Translations under genes and position numbers: made by a program | Shown here: one piece after another, positions 17,682 to 27,438 of the stretch | How positions within the stretch are numbered: the stretch's first letter is position 1 | Layout: each line of letters begins with the position of its first letter | Source: Rhizobiaceae bacterium | Lineage (GTDB): Bacteria; Pseudomonadota; Alphaproteobacteria; Rhizobiales; Rhizobiaceae | Length of the DNA stretch: 64,000 nucleotides | Reading direction: 5' to 3' | Assembly: GCA_029233925.1 (NCBI GenBank) | Contig: JARGOX010000002.1 | Coordinates: 186,001-250,000, forward strand | The notes under the pieces: model-generated | What the model was told of the DNA's origin: nothing | Seen by the model: only the letters and a program-made list of their open reading frames with translations | Database searches by the model: none

Positions 17682-18428
17682 TCAAATGCACCTGCCTCCG
17701 TCAACCTGCATCGCGACGCCTGTCACCATGCTGGCTTCATCCGAACACAGATAACAGGCCGCATTGCCCATGTCCTCGGGCGTAGAAAACCGGCCGATCG
17801 GAATGGTGGACAGGAATTTTGCGCGCATTTCCGGCGTGTCTTCGCCCATGAAGGACTTGAGCAGCGGCGTTTCACCGGCAACGGGATTGATCGCATTGAC
17901 CCGGATACCGGCAGGCGCAAGTTCGACGGCCATGGATTTCATCGCCGTGATCATCCAGCCTTTGGAGGCATTGTACCAGCTGAGCCGCGGTCGCGGGCTG
18001 ACACCGGCGGTGGAGGCGACATTGAGGATGGCGCCGCGCCCGCGAGTTTTCATGTGGGGAACAATGGAACGGGCCGTCAGGTAGACAGATTTGACATTGA
18101 CCGACAGAACACGGTCGAAATCCTCTTCACTGATCTCGTCCAAAGCAGCGGGAAGATGGGTCACACCGGCATTGTTGATCAGAATATCGATATGTCCGAA
18201 AGCGGCCAGTGCCGCATCGGTCATGGCTGAAACGCTGTCACCGTTGGAAACATCAACCGACTGGGCGATGGCATTCTCGCCCAGTTCGCGCGCATAGTCT
18301 GCTGCAGCGGCAGAATTGATGTCCGCCACCATGACGCGCGCCCCTTCGGCAATGAATTTTTTTGCAATTCCGGCACCGAAGCCCGAGGCACCACCGGTGA
18401 CAATCGCTGTTTTACCTTCCAGTCGCAT
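17682..18428 (-). CDS. SDR-family NAD(P)-dependent oxidoreductase
   Basis: Classical short-chain dehydrogenase, 248 residues. The nucleotide motif TGGASGFG is at 11-18, NNAG at 85-88, and the catalytic Ser140-region, Tyr152 and Lys156 (SWYNASKG) are present. The C-terminus (DEASMVTGVAMQVDGG) is of the family's usual form. Asp36 after the second beta strand suggests NAD(H). It starts 26 nt after the aldehyde dehydrogenase, so alcohol-to-carbonyl and aldehyde-to-acid steps are encoded side by side. Confidence 0.93.
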   Translation of the reverse strand: MRLEGKTAIVTGGASGFGAGIAKKFIAEGARVMVADINSAAAADYARELGENAIAQSVDVSNGDSVSAMTDAALAAFGHIDILINNAGVTHLPAALDEISEEDFDRVLSVNVKSVYLTARSIVPHMKTRGRGAILNVASTAGVSPRPRLSWYNASKGWMITAMKSMAVELAPAGIRVNAINPVAGETPLLKSFMGEDTPEMRAKFLSTIPIGRFSTPEDMGNAACYLCSDEASMVTGVAMQVDGGRCI

Positions 18429-18454
18429 CGTTCTACTCCCTTGATATTGATGGT

Positions 18455-19918
18455 TCAGCCATGATGGGCGGCAACGGTCTTGAGAATCGAGAACCCGTAG
18501 AGCGCTTCAAAACCCTTTTCCCGCCCGTGACCGGATTTGGCAACACCGCCGAAAGGCAATTCGACGCCTCCGCCGGCACCGTAATTGTTGATGAAGACCT
18601 GACCGGCATGAATGGATTTGGCAAGCCGCATCTGCCGGCCACCGTCACGGGTCCAGATCCCGGCCACAAGTCCGTAATCCGTTCCGTTGGCGATGGCCAC
18701 GGCCTCTTCCTCGCTGTCAAATGGCAGGATCACCTGAACCGGGCCGAAAATCTCGTCCTGGGCAAGCGCGTGATCGGGTGTCAGCCCTGCGATCAGTGTC
18801 GGCGCAATATAATGGCCGCCACCGGGGGCGTGATCAACAATCGTGCCCTGGGCGGCAAATGTCAGATTGTCGTTGCGGGCAACATCAAGGAAACCAGCAA
18901 CCACCGCGCGCTGGCGCGCCGATATCAATGGGCCGACATCGAGGTCTTCGCTTGCCGGTCCCACCCGCAGATTGCCATAGCGCTCGGACATGCGCTCAAT
19001 GATCTGATCATGGACGGATTGATGGACCAGAATGCGCGATGAAGCCGAACAGGTCTGGCCGGCATTTTGTATGCCTGCATTGACCAGAAACGGCAGCGCC
19101 TTGTCCACATCGGCATCGGAAAAAACGATCTGAGGCGATTTTCCACCCAGTTCCAGCGTGACCGGCGCCACATTGCGCGCTGCGGCCTGCTGGACAAGCG
19201 AGCCCACGCCAACCGACCCGGTAAAGGAGATATGATTGACACCGGGATGGCTGGTCAGGGCGGCCCCGGCCTCTTCGCCAAGGCCCGGCACAACATTCAG
19301 CGCACCGGCAGGAAGCCCCGCCTCATGGGCGATCCTGGCAAAGGCCAGCGCCGTCAGGCAGGCTTCTTCGGCGGGTTTGAGCACCGCTGCATTGCCCATG
19401 GCAAGCGCCGCACCGACAGAGCGGCCGATAATCTGCATCGGATAATTCCACGGCACGATATGGCCGGTGACGCCATGGGGTTCGCGCAAGGTGTAGACCG
19501 TATAGCCATCCAGATAGGGGATCGTCTGCCCGTGCACCTTGTCGGCTGCGCCACCGTAAAACTCCATGTAGCGGGCCAGCGCCACGGCATCATTGCGGGC
19601 CTGGGTCAGCGGTTTGCCGACATCCATGGCTTCCAGTTCTGCAAGCAGATCGACATTTTCCAGCACCAATTGGCCGATACGGGTCAGGATGCGGCCCCGC
19701 TCAACGGCCGTTGACCTGCCCCAGACGCCATCCAGTGATGCCCGCGCAGAGCCCACCGCCGCGTCGATTTCGTCCGCTCCTCCGCGGGCAATCCGGCCGA
19801 TCGTTTCGCCGGTTGAAGGGTTTTCAAGAGCCAGGCTTTGCCCGCTCTGCGGCAGGATCCATTGGCCATTGATGAAACATCGTGCCGGGTCAAAGCCCAG
19901 TCTGTCTGCGAGACTCAT
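18455..19918 (-). CDS. Aldehyde dehydrogenase family protein
   Basis: NAD(P)-dependent aldehyde dehydrogenase, 487 residues. The oxyanion/NAD region is VPWNYPMQ, the general base Glu256 is in TLELGGKSP, and the nucleophile Cys290 is in GQTCSASSR. I use the ATG at 19918 (MSLADRLGFD): AGAGG stands 7 nt before it, whereas the ATG at 19924 is only two bases from that sequence. It sits 16 nt after the double ATPase gene. It probably oxidises an aldehyde made from the imported compound. Confidence 0.94.
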   Translation of the reverse strand: MSLADRLGFDPARCFINGQWILPQSGQSLALENPSTGETIGRIARGGADEIDAAVGSARASLDGVWGRSTAVERGRILTRIGQLVLENVDLLAELEAMDVGKPLTQARNDAVALARYMEFYGGAADKVHGQTIPYLDGYTVYTLREPHGVTGHIVPWNYPMQIIGRSVGAALAMGNAAVLKPAEEACLTALAFARIAHEAGLPAGALNVVPGLGEEAGAALTSHPGVNHISFTGSVGVGSLVQQAAARNVAPVTLELGGKSPQIVFSDADVDKALPFLVNAGIQNAGQTCSASSRILVHQSVHDQIIERMSERYGNLRVGPASEDLDVGPLISARQRAVVAGFLDVARNDNLTFAAQGTIVDHAPGGGHYIAPTLIAGLTPDHALAQDEIFGPVQVILPFDSEEEAVAIANGTDYGLVAGIWTRDGGRQMRLAKSIHAGQVFINNYGAGGGVELPFGGVAKSGHGREKGFEALYGFSILKTVAAHHG

Positions 19919-19934
19919 CGTCATTCCTCTTTGG

Positions 19935-21563
19935 TTACCCGGTTTGAGCCCGGGCTTCACGGGCCTTCAGCGCCTCATCAAGAATGGGCGTTGCAGCCAG
20001 CAGTTCACGCGTATAGCTGTGCCGGGGATTGAGAAAGACCTCTTCCGTCGGCCCTTCTTCAACAATCTGCCCGCTTTTCATCACCAGAACACGGTCGGTA
20101 ATGGCGCGCACCACCGAAAGGTCGTGCGAAATGAACAGATAGGAAATCGCCAGCCGGTCGGAGAGCTCGGCCAGCAGATCGAGAATCTGCGCCCGGATGG
20201 ACACATCAAGCGCCGATACCGCCTCATCCAGCACAATCAGCGACGGTTCAATGATCAGCGCCCGGGCAATCGCAATGCGCTGGCGCTGTCCGCCTGAAAA
20301 TTCATGGATATATTTGTGTGCGTCGGCTGCTTCCAGGCCGACATTTTCCAATGCCGTATCGATCCGGCGCTGACGCTCCTCACCAACCGGTGGATTGTCG
20401 AGCAGAAAAAACGGCTCGGAAATCAACCGCCCGACCCGATGGCGCGGGTTGAATGAACTGTAGGGATCCTGAAAAACCACCTGCACATGACGGCGCATAT
20501 CGCGGTCCGGGCCTGACCCGCGTGTCGAGAACAGGGACCCATCCAGGCGGATTTCACCGCCCTGCACCGAATCAAGCGCCAGGATGGCGCGGGTCAGGGT
20601 TGACTTGCCGCAACCGCTCTCGCCCACAAGACCGACATTCTCCCCCCTGTTGATGGACAGGGTGACATGATCGACAGCCCTGAAATGGCCGGGGGCCTTG
20701 AACAAGGAACGCCTCGGCAAGGGGTAGTCGCGCACCACCTTGCTGACTTCCAGAACCGATTGGCCGCGTTCGGCCACATGGGCCGCATTGCGCACCGGTA
20801 TGTGGCTGGATGCCTTGAACAACGCCTTTGTATAGGGGTGCTCCATGCGCCGGAACAGATCCAGCGTTTCACCGGCCTCGACCACCTCGCCGTCTTTCAT
20901 GATGGCGATATGATCGGCCATTTCGGCCACCACCGCCAGGTCATGGGTGATCAGGATCAGCCCCATGCCATCCTGCTCGACCAGCCCTTTGAGCAGTTTG
21001 AGAATCTGTGCCTGGGTCGTGACATCCAGCGCCGTTGTCGGCTCATCGGCAATGAGCAATTTGGGGCGCAGCGCAATGGCCATGGCAATCACCACGCGCT
21101 GGCGCTGGCCGCCGGAAAGGTCATGGGGATAGCGATCGAGCGGAAACTGTTCCTCGGGAAGATCGACGCGGTTGAGCGCTTCACGTGCCAGCCGCATCGC
21201 CTCGCGGCGCGATTTGCCCGTATGGACCAATATTGTCTCGGCAACCTGTTCACCAATGGTCTGAACCGGGTTGAGCGCCGTCATCGGCTCCTGAAACACC
21301 ATGCCGATATCATTGCCGCGCAGCCCGCACATGTCCTTTTCGGAGCAATCCTCAAGGCCTCGTCCGTCGAGGCGCACGGAACCGGTCCATTGCGCACCCA
21401 CCGGCAGCAATTGCATGATGGCCATCGCGGTGATCGATTTTCCCGATCCGGACTCGCCGACCACACCCAGCACCTGACCTGCCTCGACGCTCAAATTCAC
21501 GTCGCGAAGGATCGGTGTTTGCCTGATCGACAGGGACAGTTTGTCAATTTCCAGCAGGGCCAT
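19935..21563 (-). CDS. ABC transporter ATPase, fused double domain
   Basis: 542 residues containing two complete ABC ATPase domains, a fusion of the DppD- and DppF-type subunits as in GsiA/YejF. Domain 1: Walker A GESGSGKS (36-43), [15 protein letters not shown]. Domain 2: Walker A GESGCGKS (about 311-318), [27 protein letters not shown], where Ala replaces the usual Pro in the DEP motif. It lacks the long cysteine-rich extension after domain 1. The start base overlaps the last base of the DppC-type stop. It powers the importer encoded at 21563-24956. Confidence 0.94.
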   Translation of the reverse strand: MALLEIDKLSLSIRQTPILRDVNLSVEAGQVLGVVGESGSGKSITAMAIMQLLPVGAQWTGSVRLDGRGLEDCSEKDMCGLRGNDIGMVFQEPMTALNPVQTIGEQVAETILVHTGKSRREAMRLAREALNRVDLPEEQFPLDRYPHDLSGGQRQRVVIAMAIALRPKLLIADEPTTALDVTTQAQILKLLKGLVEQDGMGLILITHDLAVVAEMADHIAIMKDGEVVEAGETLDLFRRMEHPYTKALFKASSHIPVRNAAHVAERGQSVLEVSKVVRDYPLPRRSLFKAPGHFRAVDHVTLSINRGENVGLVGESGCGKSTLTRAILALDSVQGGEIRLDGSLFSTRGSGPDRDMRRHVQVVFQDPYSSFNPRHRVGRLISEPFFLLDNPPVGEERQRRIDTALENVGLEAADAHKYIHEFSGGQRQRIAIARALIIEPSLIVLDEAVSALDVSIRAQILDLLAELSDRLAISYLFISHDLSVVRAITDRVLVMKSGQIVEEGPTEEVFLNPRHSYTRELLAATPILDEALKAREARAQTG

Positions 21564-22447
21564 CAGCGCGCCCGCCGCAATTTTGGATCGAAGATGTCGC
21601 GCATGCCGTCGCCCATCAGGTTCAGGCCCAGAACAGTGAACACAATGGCCAGACCCGGAAATATGGCCATGTGGGGTGCGATATAGATCATGGTCTGCGC
21701 ATCCGACAACATGCGCCCCCAGCTGGGCAGCGGCGGCTGTGTGCCAAGGCCAACATAGGCAAGGCCGGCTTCAGCCAGAATGCCCAGCGAAAACTGGATG
21801 GTGCCCTGGACGATCAGCAGATTGGTGATATTGGGCAGGATATGTTCTGCCGATATGCGTGCCGGGCCCTTGCCTGATACCCGTGCGGCCAGCACATAGT
21901 CGCGTGTCCACAGGGACAGGGCCGCGCCGCGCGCCAAACGGGCAAAAACCGGAATGTTGAAAATGCCGATGGCAATAATCGCGTTGATGGCACCGGGCCC
22001 GAAAACCGCAGTGATCATGATGGCCATCAGCAGTGCGGGGAAAGCGAAAACCAGATCATTGGTTCGCATGATGACTTCATCCAGCAGGCTGCCATGGCGC
22101 GCAGCGGCCAGCAGCCCCAGCGGCACACCGGCGCAAATGCCGATACTGACCGCAATCAGGGCCACGGCAATCGATGTGCGGGCGCCCACCATCACCATGG
22201 AAAAAATGTCGCGGCCAAAATTGTCGGTTCCGAACCAGTGAAGGCCGGAGGGGGTTTTCAGCTTGTCGGAGATGACGAGCTGGGTAACATCAAAGGGCGT
22301 CCAGACAAAGGAAACCAGGGCCGCAAGGGTAAAACACAAGGTCAGCACGATGCCGACCATGAAGCTTGGCGATTGCAGGGCCACCCGGATCAGGCCGGGA
22401 CGCGTTGCTGCATCATTTTGCTTGGGCACTGCCGGACTCTCGCTCAT
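21563..22447 (-). CDS. ABC transporter permease, DppC type
   Basis: Inner-membrane permease, 294 residues. The N-terminal segment FMVGIVLTLCFTLAALVSF is followed by GTDNFGRDIFSMVMVGARTS, the DppC hallmark (about 75-93). The ATPase-contact loop is TRDYVLAARVSGKGPARI, followed by HILPNITNLLIVQ. It overlaps the DppB-type gene by 4 nt at its start and the ATPase by 1 nt at its end, so all three are translationally coupled. Confidence 0.95.
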   Translation of the reverse strand: MSESPAVPKQNDAATRPGLIRVALQSPSFMVGIVLTLCFTLAALVSFVWTPFDVTQLVISDKLKTPSGLHWFGTDNFGRDIFSMVMVGARTSIAVALIAVSIGICAGVPLGLLAAARHGSLLDEVIMRTNDLVFAFPALLMAIMITAVFGPGAINAIIAIGIFNIPVFARLARGAALSLWTRDYVLAARVSGKGPARISAEHILPNITNLLIVQGTIQFSLGILAEAGLAYVGLGTQPPLPSWGRMLSDAQTMIYIAPHMAIFPGLAIVFTVLGLNLMGDGMRDIFDPKLRRAR

Positions 22448-23394
22448 GCGCGTGCTCTGCGCAATCTGGGATCGACAATGGCGTAGGTCATGTCGACAAT
22501 GAAGGTCACAAGGATCACGGCGAAGACCAGCAGGAATATGACGCTCTTGACGACGATCAGATCACGCTGGGTGATGCCCTGAAACACCAGCCGGCCAAGT
22601 CCGGGCAGGAAAAACACATTCTCGATGATGATGGCGCCGGCCAGCAGAAAGGAAAATTGCAGCCCGATGATCGTCAGGACCGGAATCAGTGCATTGCGCA
22701 GCGCATGACGCCACAGGGCCTGGCGCTGGCTCAGGCCCTTGGCACGGGCGGTGCGGACAAAGTCCTCACCCAGCGTATCAAGCAGCGAAGAGCGCATCAC
22801 CCGCGCCAGAATGGAGGCCTGCGGCAAAGCCAGTGCGACGGCAGGCAGGGTCAGGGCTTTCAGTCCGGCGAACAGACCGGCATCCCAGCCGGGGAAACCG
22901 CCCGCCGAGAACCAGCGCAGGGTGATCGCGAAAAACATCACCAGCAGCATGGCGAACCAGAAATTGGGAACGGCAATGCCCAATTGGGTAACACCCATGA
23001 TGGATACGTCGGCGGGTGAATTGCGCCGGGCGGCCGCAATGACACCCACCGGGAAAGCAATCAGTGTGGACAGCAGCAGGGCCAGGGCGGCGAGCGGCAG
23101 GGAAACCCAGATGCGATCGGCAATCAATTCGCGGACCGGCACCTTGTAGGTGTAGCTCGTGCCGAATTCACCCTGCAGCAATCCGCTGACCCATTGCCAG
23201 TAGCGCAGGGGAATGGAGGCATTGAGCCCCAGACTGTCGCGCAGGGCTGCCACCGTATCCGGTTCGGCATTCATCCCCAGCATGAAGGACGCCGGATCCC
23301 CCGGCACGACTTCAATGACAAAAAAGATCACAAGGCTTGCCGCAACCAGACTGAGGCATAGCGAGACCAGCCGTTTGATCAGAAATGGAAGCAT
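22444..23394 (-). CDS. ABC transporter permease, DppB type
   Basis: Inner-membrane permease, 316 residues. The first membrane segment is followed by IEVVPGDPASFMLGMNAEPDTV, a typical DppB-type beginning. The coupling loop reads DTLGEDFVRTARAKGLSQRQ (about 215-235). Six hydrophobic stretches are visible. It is 71 nt downstream of the binding-protein gene. It belongs to a different subgroup from the permeases at 5246 and 30443, which resemble each other more. Confidence 0.95.
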   Translation of the reverse strand: MLPFLIKRLVSLCLSLVAASLVIFFVIEVVPGDPASFMLGMNAEPDTVAALRDSLGLNASIPLRYWQWVSGLLQGEFGTSYTYKVPVRELIADRIWVSLPLAALALLLSTLIAFPVGVIAAARRNSPADVSIMGVTQLGIAVPNFWFAMLLVMFFAITLRWFSAGGFPGWDAGLFAGLKALTLPAVALALPQASILARVMRSSLLDTLGEDFVRTARAKGLSQRQALWRHALRNALIPVLTIIGLQFSFLLAGAIIIENVFFLPGLGRLVFQGITQRDLIVVKSVIFLLVFAVILVTFIVDMTYAIVDPRLRRARA

Positions 23395-23465
23395 GTCAAC
23401 GGATCAATTCGCACAGTGAGAGTGGCGGAAGCCGCAAAGGACTCCCGCCTGACAGGTTCGGAACT

Positions 23466-24956
23466 TTAGTCCGCCCAGTAAACGCCGGTCATGTCGGCTG
23501 CCTGGGTCGGGGCATTTTCCCACACACCCATCAGCTTGGCATTGACGACGCCGGTATTGGCAAGCTGAAACAGATAGCCGTTGACATAATCATCGGCGAT
23601 CTTCTTCTGGGCCACCTGAAGAAGGCGGTTGCGCTCCTGTGGATCGGTGGCGTTGTTGAGATCCTCCATGATCTTCTGGAACTCGGCGCTGTCATACTGG
23701 AAATAGTAATCGGGACGCGCGTAGATACCGATATCAAGTGGCTCGGTATGCGAGACAATCGTCAGGCCGAAATCCTTGCCCTTGAAGACCTGCTCCAGCC
23801 ATTGCGCCCATTCCAGATTGCTGATTTCCGTTTCGATGCCAACATTGCGCAACTGCGAGGCAATGATTTCACCACCACGACGGGCATAGGAAGGCGGCGG
23901 CAATTTCAGCGTCGTCTTGAAGCCGTCGGGGAAGCCTGCTTCGGCCAGCAAGGCCTTGGCCTTTTCCGGGTCAAAGTTGGATTGTGCCGTCAGGTCGACA
24001 TAGGACGGATGATGCGGCGCAAAATGTGTGCCGATCGGCGTGCCGTAGCCAAACATTGCACCGTCGATAATGGCCTTGCGATCGATTGCATGGGCCAGCG
24101 CTTCGCGCACCTTGATATTGTCAAAGGGCGGCATCTTGTTGTTGGTGGACAGGATGGTTTCGCCTTCGGTTGATCCGGCAACCACACGGAAGCGCGGGTC
24201 GGCATCAAACTGCGGCAGGTTTTCAGGTGCCGGAAAGGCCATGTAGGAATCGACATCGCCTGCCATGACGGCCGCAAAGGCGGCATTTGGATCGGCAATG
24301 ACCTTGAAGACGACCTTGTCGAGCTTGGCCGGCTCACCCCAGTAATTTTCGTTGCGCGCCAGTTCGATCTGGTCACCCTTGGCCCAGTTCTTCAGGACAA
24401 AGGCACCGGTTCCCACCGGATTCGTCGCATTGTTGTCAGCCGATTCCGGCGCAACGATCACGGCGTCACCCCAGGCCAGGTTGAACAGAATATTGCCATT
24501 CGGCTTTGTCAGCGTGACCTTGACTGTCAGCGGGTCAACGACCTCTACCGAAGCGATATCGGCATAAAGCGCCTTTTGCGCGTTGGTCGAGCCTTCTGCA
24601 CCAATGCGATCCAGCGAAAATTTGACGTCGTCGGCATTCATATCCGTTCCGTCGCTGAATTTGACGCCTTCGTGCAGTTTGAATGTATAGACCAGACCGT
24701 CATCGGAAATCGTCCAGGACTGTGCAAGTCCCGGATTGATGCCGCCATCGGGCCCAAAACGCGTCAGTCCTTCGAAAATATTGGAATAGGTCACCGAATC
24801 GATGGCGCCTGCAGCGCCTGATGTCGGGTCAAGATTCGGGGGCTCCAGAGGCAGCCCTACGTTGATATCGGTTTTCGCAGCGAATGCGGCTGGCGTGAGT
24901 GCCGAGGTAACCGCGAGGGCCCCCGCAAATGCCAGCGCCTTAACAATAGACGTCAT
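23466..24956 (-). CDS. ABC transporter substrate-binding protein, family 5
   Basis: Periplasmic receptor, 496 residues, with a signal peptide (MTSIVKALAFAGALAV...AAFA, about 1-27). Family signatures include VYTFKLHEGVKFSDGTDMNADDVKFSLDR (here given in parts: YTFKLHEGVKFSDGT, about 92-106) and NPVGTGAFVL. The ATG at 24956 is preceded by GGGAGA, itself directly preceded by AACGTAACG. It follows the M20 deacylase by 79 nt. The ligand is unknown; the association with a deacylase suggests an N-acylated or amide-containing compound. Confidence 0.94.
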   Translation of the reverse strand: MTSIVKALAFAGALAVTSALTPAAFAAKTDINVGLPLEPPNLDPTSGAAGAIDSVTYSNIFEGLTRFGPDGGINPGLAQSWTISDDGLVYTFKLHEGVKFSDGTDMNADDVKFSLDRIGAEGSTNAQKALYADIASVEVVDPLTVKVTLTKPNGNILFNLAWGDAVIVAPESADNNATNPVGTGAFVLKNWAKGDQIELARNENYWGEPAKLDKVVFKVIADPNAAFAAVMAGDVDSYMAFPAPENLPQFDADPRFRVVAGSTEGETILSTNNKMPPFDNIKVREALAHAIDRKAIIDGAMFGYGTPIGTHFAPHHPSYVDLTAQSNFDPEKAKALLAEAGFPDGFKTTLKLPPPSYARRGGEIIASQLRNVGIETEISNLEWAQWLEQVFKGKDFGLTIVSHTEPLDIGIYARPDYYFQYDSAEFQKIMEDLNNATDPQERNRLLQVAQKKIADDYVNGYLFQLANTGVVNAKLMGVWENAPTQAADMTGVYWAD

Positions 24957-24968
24957 TTCAATTTCTCC

Positions 24969-24977
24969 CGTTACGTT
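24969..24977 (-). promoter_or_regulatory. AACGTAACG element before the third binding-protein gene
   Basis: AACGTAACG on the minus strand, immediately upstream of the GGGAGA ribosome site. It equals the core of the palindrome at 3558-3570. It could be a half-site for the LacI-type regulator or chance; the symmetric outer bases are missing. Confidence 0.25.
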
Positions 24978-25035
24978 GCATGCCTGTTTTGGTTTTATAT
25001 TCTTACCGAACCATACCTATTTGCGGTGCGATATT

Positions 25036-26328
25036 TCAAGCATTCAAAAGATCCTGCAGCGAAAGCGCCATGACTTTCGCTGAATCGATCATATCGTCGA
25101 CACCGACATATTCATCCGGCTGATGGGCCAGATCGAGTATGCCCGGACCGTAAGCGATACAGTCCTTCAATCGGCCGATACGATCAATATGTTTCTGGTC
25201 ATAAGTTCCCGGCGAGACCACATATTCGGGGCTCTTGTTGAGCACCTTCTCGATTGATTTTGATACGGATTGCACCACCGGCGACGATTTGTCGGTCATC
25301 GTCGGGGTGACATGCCACATTTCGCGAATATCATAGGAAAAGTCGTTGCGCTGCGCACTGACCTTGGCCAGCACATCAGCAACTTCCCGGCGCACGTCAT
25401 CGGGATCTTCTTCAATGATGTAGCGCCGATCGATGATCATGCGGCAGGAATCGGGCACACAGGCGGACGGGAAGCCGGTAAAATCCGCCTCCGGTTCTGC
25501 CTGGCCGCCATGAAAGGAATTGATGTTCATCGTCGACTGCCGCGCACCTTCGGGTACGACGGGCATCGCCGTGTGCTTGAGCGCCAGAGCCGGGTAGAGT
25601 CCGGTTTCGAATTCCTGCAGCACAGCACCCATGTGGCGCACGGCGCAATCACCCAGAAACGGCATGGAGCCATGGGCGATATGCCCTCTGGTTTCAATTT
25701 CCGCCCACCAGACACCACGATGCCCAAGGCAGACCCGGTCCTTGTTCAAGGGCTCGGGAATGATCACATGCTGCACACGGCTGGGATTGAAATATCCCTT
25801 TTCCGCCAGATAGGCGACGCCGCCATAGCCACCGGTTTCCTCATCGGCTGTGCCTGAAATTTCAATCGCGCCGTTAAAATCGGGAAAAGAATCAATAAAG
25901 GCTTCTGCGGCAATGATCGAGGCTGCCAGCCCGCCTTTCATGTCACAGGCCCCGCGGCCATAAATCTTGCCGTCTTTCAATTCCCCGCCAAAGGGATCCA
26001 TCGTCCAGCCATGACCGGTTTCGACAACATCAATATGGGAATTGAAATGGACACAGGCGCCGGGCCCCTTGCCCTCGCGTCTTGCGACCACATTCCAGCG
26101 CGGATAGCGCGCGCTGTCTCCGGGTGTTCCATGGGCCCTGATCAGCTCGACGTGGAATTTCCGCGCCTTCAGCCGTTTTGCCAGATACTCGCAGATTTCA
26201 AGATAGGCTTCGCCAGGCGGATTGAGCGTGGGCATGCGAATCAGATCCTGCGTCAGCGCGATCAGCTCGTCGCGCCGTGCATCAATCAGATCGGGGAATT
26301 TCGCAATTCCTGAATCCATCGCATCCAT
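25036..26328 (-). CDS. M20-family metallopeptidase/deacylase (ArgE/DapE type)
   Basis: Zn-dependent amidohydrolase of 430 residues. Metal ligands are visible in the usual order: HFNSHIDVV (His), GRGACDMKGG (bridging Asp), ADEETGG (catalytic Glu and metal Glu) and PEP; the lid/dimer domain lies between about 190 and 310. ArgE/DapE relatives remove acyl groups from N-acyl amino acids or open N-formyl/carbamoyl compounds. The start is the ATG at 26328, with AGAGGG 8 nt upstream; a TTG one codon earlier also opens the frame. It is the promoter-proximal gene of the long catabolic block, divergent from a PAS-LuxR regulator. Confidence 0.92.
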   Translation of the reverse strand: MDAMDSGIAKFPDLIDARRDELIALTQDLIRMPTLNPPGEAYLEICEYLAKRLKARKFHVELIRAHGTPGDSARYPRWNVVARREGKGPGACVHFNSHIDVVETGHGWTMDPFGGELKDGKIYGRGACDMKGGLAASIIAAEAFIDSFPDFNGAIEISGTADEETGGYGGVAYLAEKGYFNPSRVQHVIIPEPLNKDRVCLGHRGVWWAEIETRGHIAHGSMPFLGDCAVRHMGAVLQEFETGLYPALALKHTAMPVVPEGARQSTMNINSFHGGQAEPEADFTGFPSACVPDSCRMIIDRRYIIEEDPDDVRREVADVLAKVSAQRNDFSYDIREMWHVTPTMTDKSSPVVQSVSKSIEKVLNKSPEYVVSPGTYDQKHIDRIGRLKDCIAYGPGILDLAHQPDEYVGVDDMIDSAKVMALSLQDLLNA

Positions 26329-26378
26329 CAACGGAACCCTCTACGCAAACAGGCCAAAAGTGGTTACAAGGAGGCGAT

Positions 26379-26390
26379 ACTCCTCGGAGT
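26379..26390. promoter_or_regulatory. Small palindrome in the M20/LuxR divergent promoter region
   Basis: ACTCC and GGAGT around TC, in the 94-nt region between the divergent M20 and LuxR starts. It may be a binding site for the LuxR-type regulator. It is short, and the assignment rests only on location. Confidence 0.3.
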
Positions 26391-26422
26391 CAGACTTTCC
26401 CGCAATACCGTAGGACTACGAA

Positions 26423-27001
26423 TTGGCAGATGAACGCACACGAAGCGACCAGGATCAGCAGTCTTTGAACGCATTGGCGTTCGAACAGGCGCCGGTCGGT
26501 CTCGTGCTTACGGAAAACCGCATTATCAGGGCCTGCAATGCCACCTTTGCAAGCATTTTCGGCTATGAAAAAGATGAACTTCTGGGCCAGTCATTCCGGG
26601 TGCTCTATGCCTCCAGTGACGAGTTCGAACAGATTCGCGACGTCGGGTTGAAAGCCCTGCGTGACGGCGGTCAATACAGTGACGAGCGGATCATGCCACG
26701 CAAGGATGGCAGCCTGTTCTGGTGCCGGGTGCGCGCCCATAGTCCGACGCCCGACGATCCGTTGCGTCGCACAATCCTGAGCTATGCCGATATTTCCGAC
26801 CGACGCCCCTATATGGCACTGTCTGCCCGCGAACGACAGATCGTGACCCATCTCATCGGCGGCAAGACCAGCAAGGAAATTGCCCGCCAGATCGAAATCT
26901 CACCGCGTACAGTGGAATTTTACCGGGCCCGCATGCTGAAAAAATTCAACGTCAGCAATGTCACCGAACTGCTGGCGCATCTGGTTGACGCACCGATTTA
27001 G
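26423..27001 (+). CDS. PAS domain LuxR-type transcriptional regulator
   Basis: 192 residues. The PAS domain (about 18-115) begins AFEQAPVGLVLTENRIIRAC and contains FGYEKDELLGQSFRVLY and MPRKDGSLFWCRVR. The LuxR/GerE helix-turn-helix (about 130-188) begins LSARERQIVTHLIGGKTSKE and continues with ISPRTVEFYRARMLKKF. The start is a TTG at 26423 with TAGGA 7 nt before it; the upstream codon at 26411 is a stop and no in-frame ATG exists nearby. It is divergent from the M20/ABC/ALDH/cox block and is the likely activator. The PAS ligand is unknown. Confidence 0.9.
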   Translation: MADERTRSDQDQQSLNALAFEQAPVGLVLTENRIIRACNATFASIFGYEKDELLGQSFRVLYASSDEFEQIRDVGLKALRDGGQYSDERIMPRKDGSLFWCRVRAHSPTPDDPLRRTILSYADISDRRPYMALSARERQIVTHLIGGKTSKEIARQIEISPRTVEFYRARMLKKFNVSNVTELLAHLVDAPI

Positions 27002-27438
27002 AGCGTTTCGTGGTCAAACGGGAATATCTGATGTGAAAGTATTCCTGTAGGCAGGGATATCGCATGCATCGTGAGTGTCTCGGAAGCGACAAACCGTTTC
27101 GTCCAACCCTCGCAGGGCAGATCTTACCCGATAGATAGATGAGCACAATCGACAGGGGCAAATAGTAGGAAATTCACACACCCTCAAGCCAACTTTAGAG
27201 GAATCCGCACGCCCTTTTGGCATTCCCAGCAATCTCTCTTCTCAGCAATCATATTCGGCACCGACTTGCACTGACGAATACCCTTGGACATGGTGTGTAC
27301 TTTTTGGCAACGCCCCGTCCATTTTATTGCGCTTGATTGACGCACCAAATGCTGAATAGATTTCGGTAGCAGAAAGGCTGGAAGCAGTTTCCTCTATCCG
27401 ATGCTGCCAGAATTCGCTCATTTCGAAGGAAATCTTGT
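27002..27438. other. Intergenic region, 437 nt
   Basis: No convincing gene. It begins with a small inverted repeat (GGAATA at 27021, TATTCC at 27040) that may end the LuxR transcript. The rest must hold the promoter of the amidohydrolase gene. A minus-strand reading frame at 27242-27499 (85 codons) resembles nothing I know. Confidence 0.45.
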
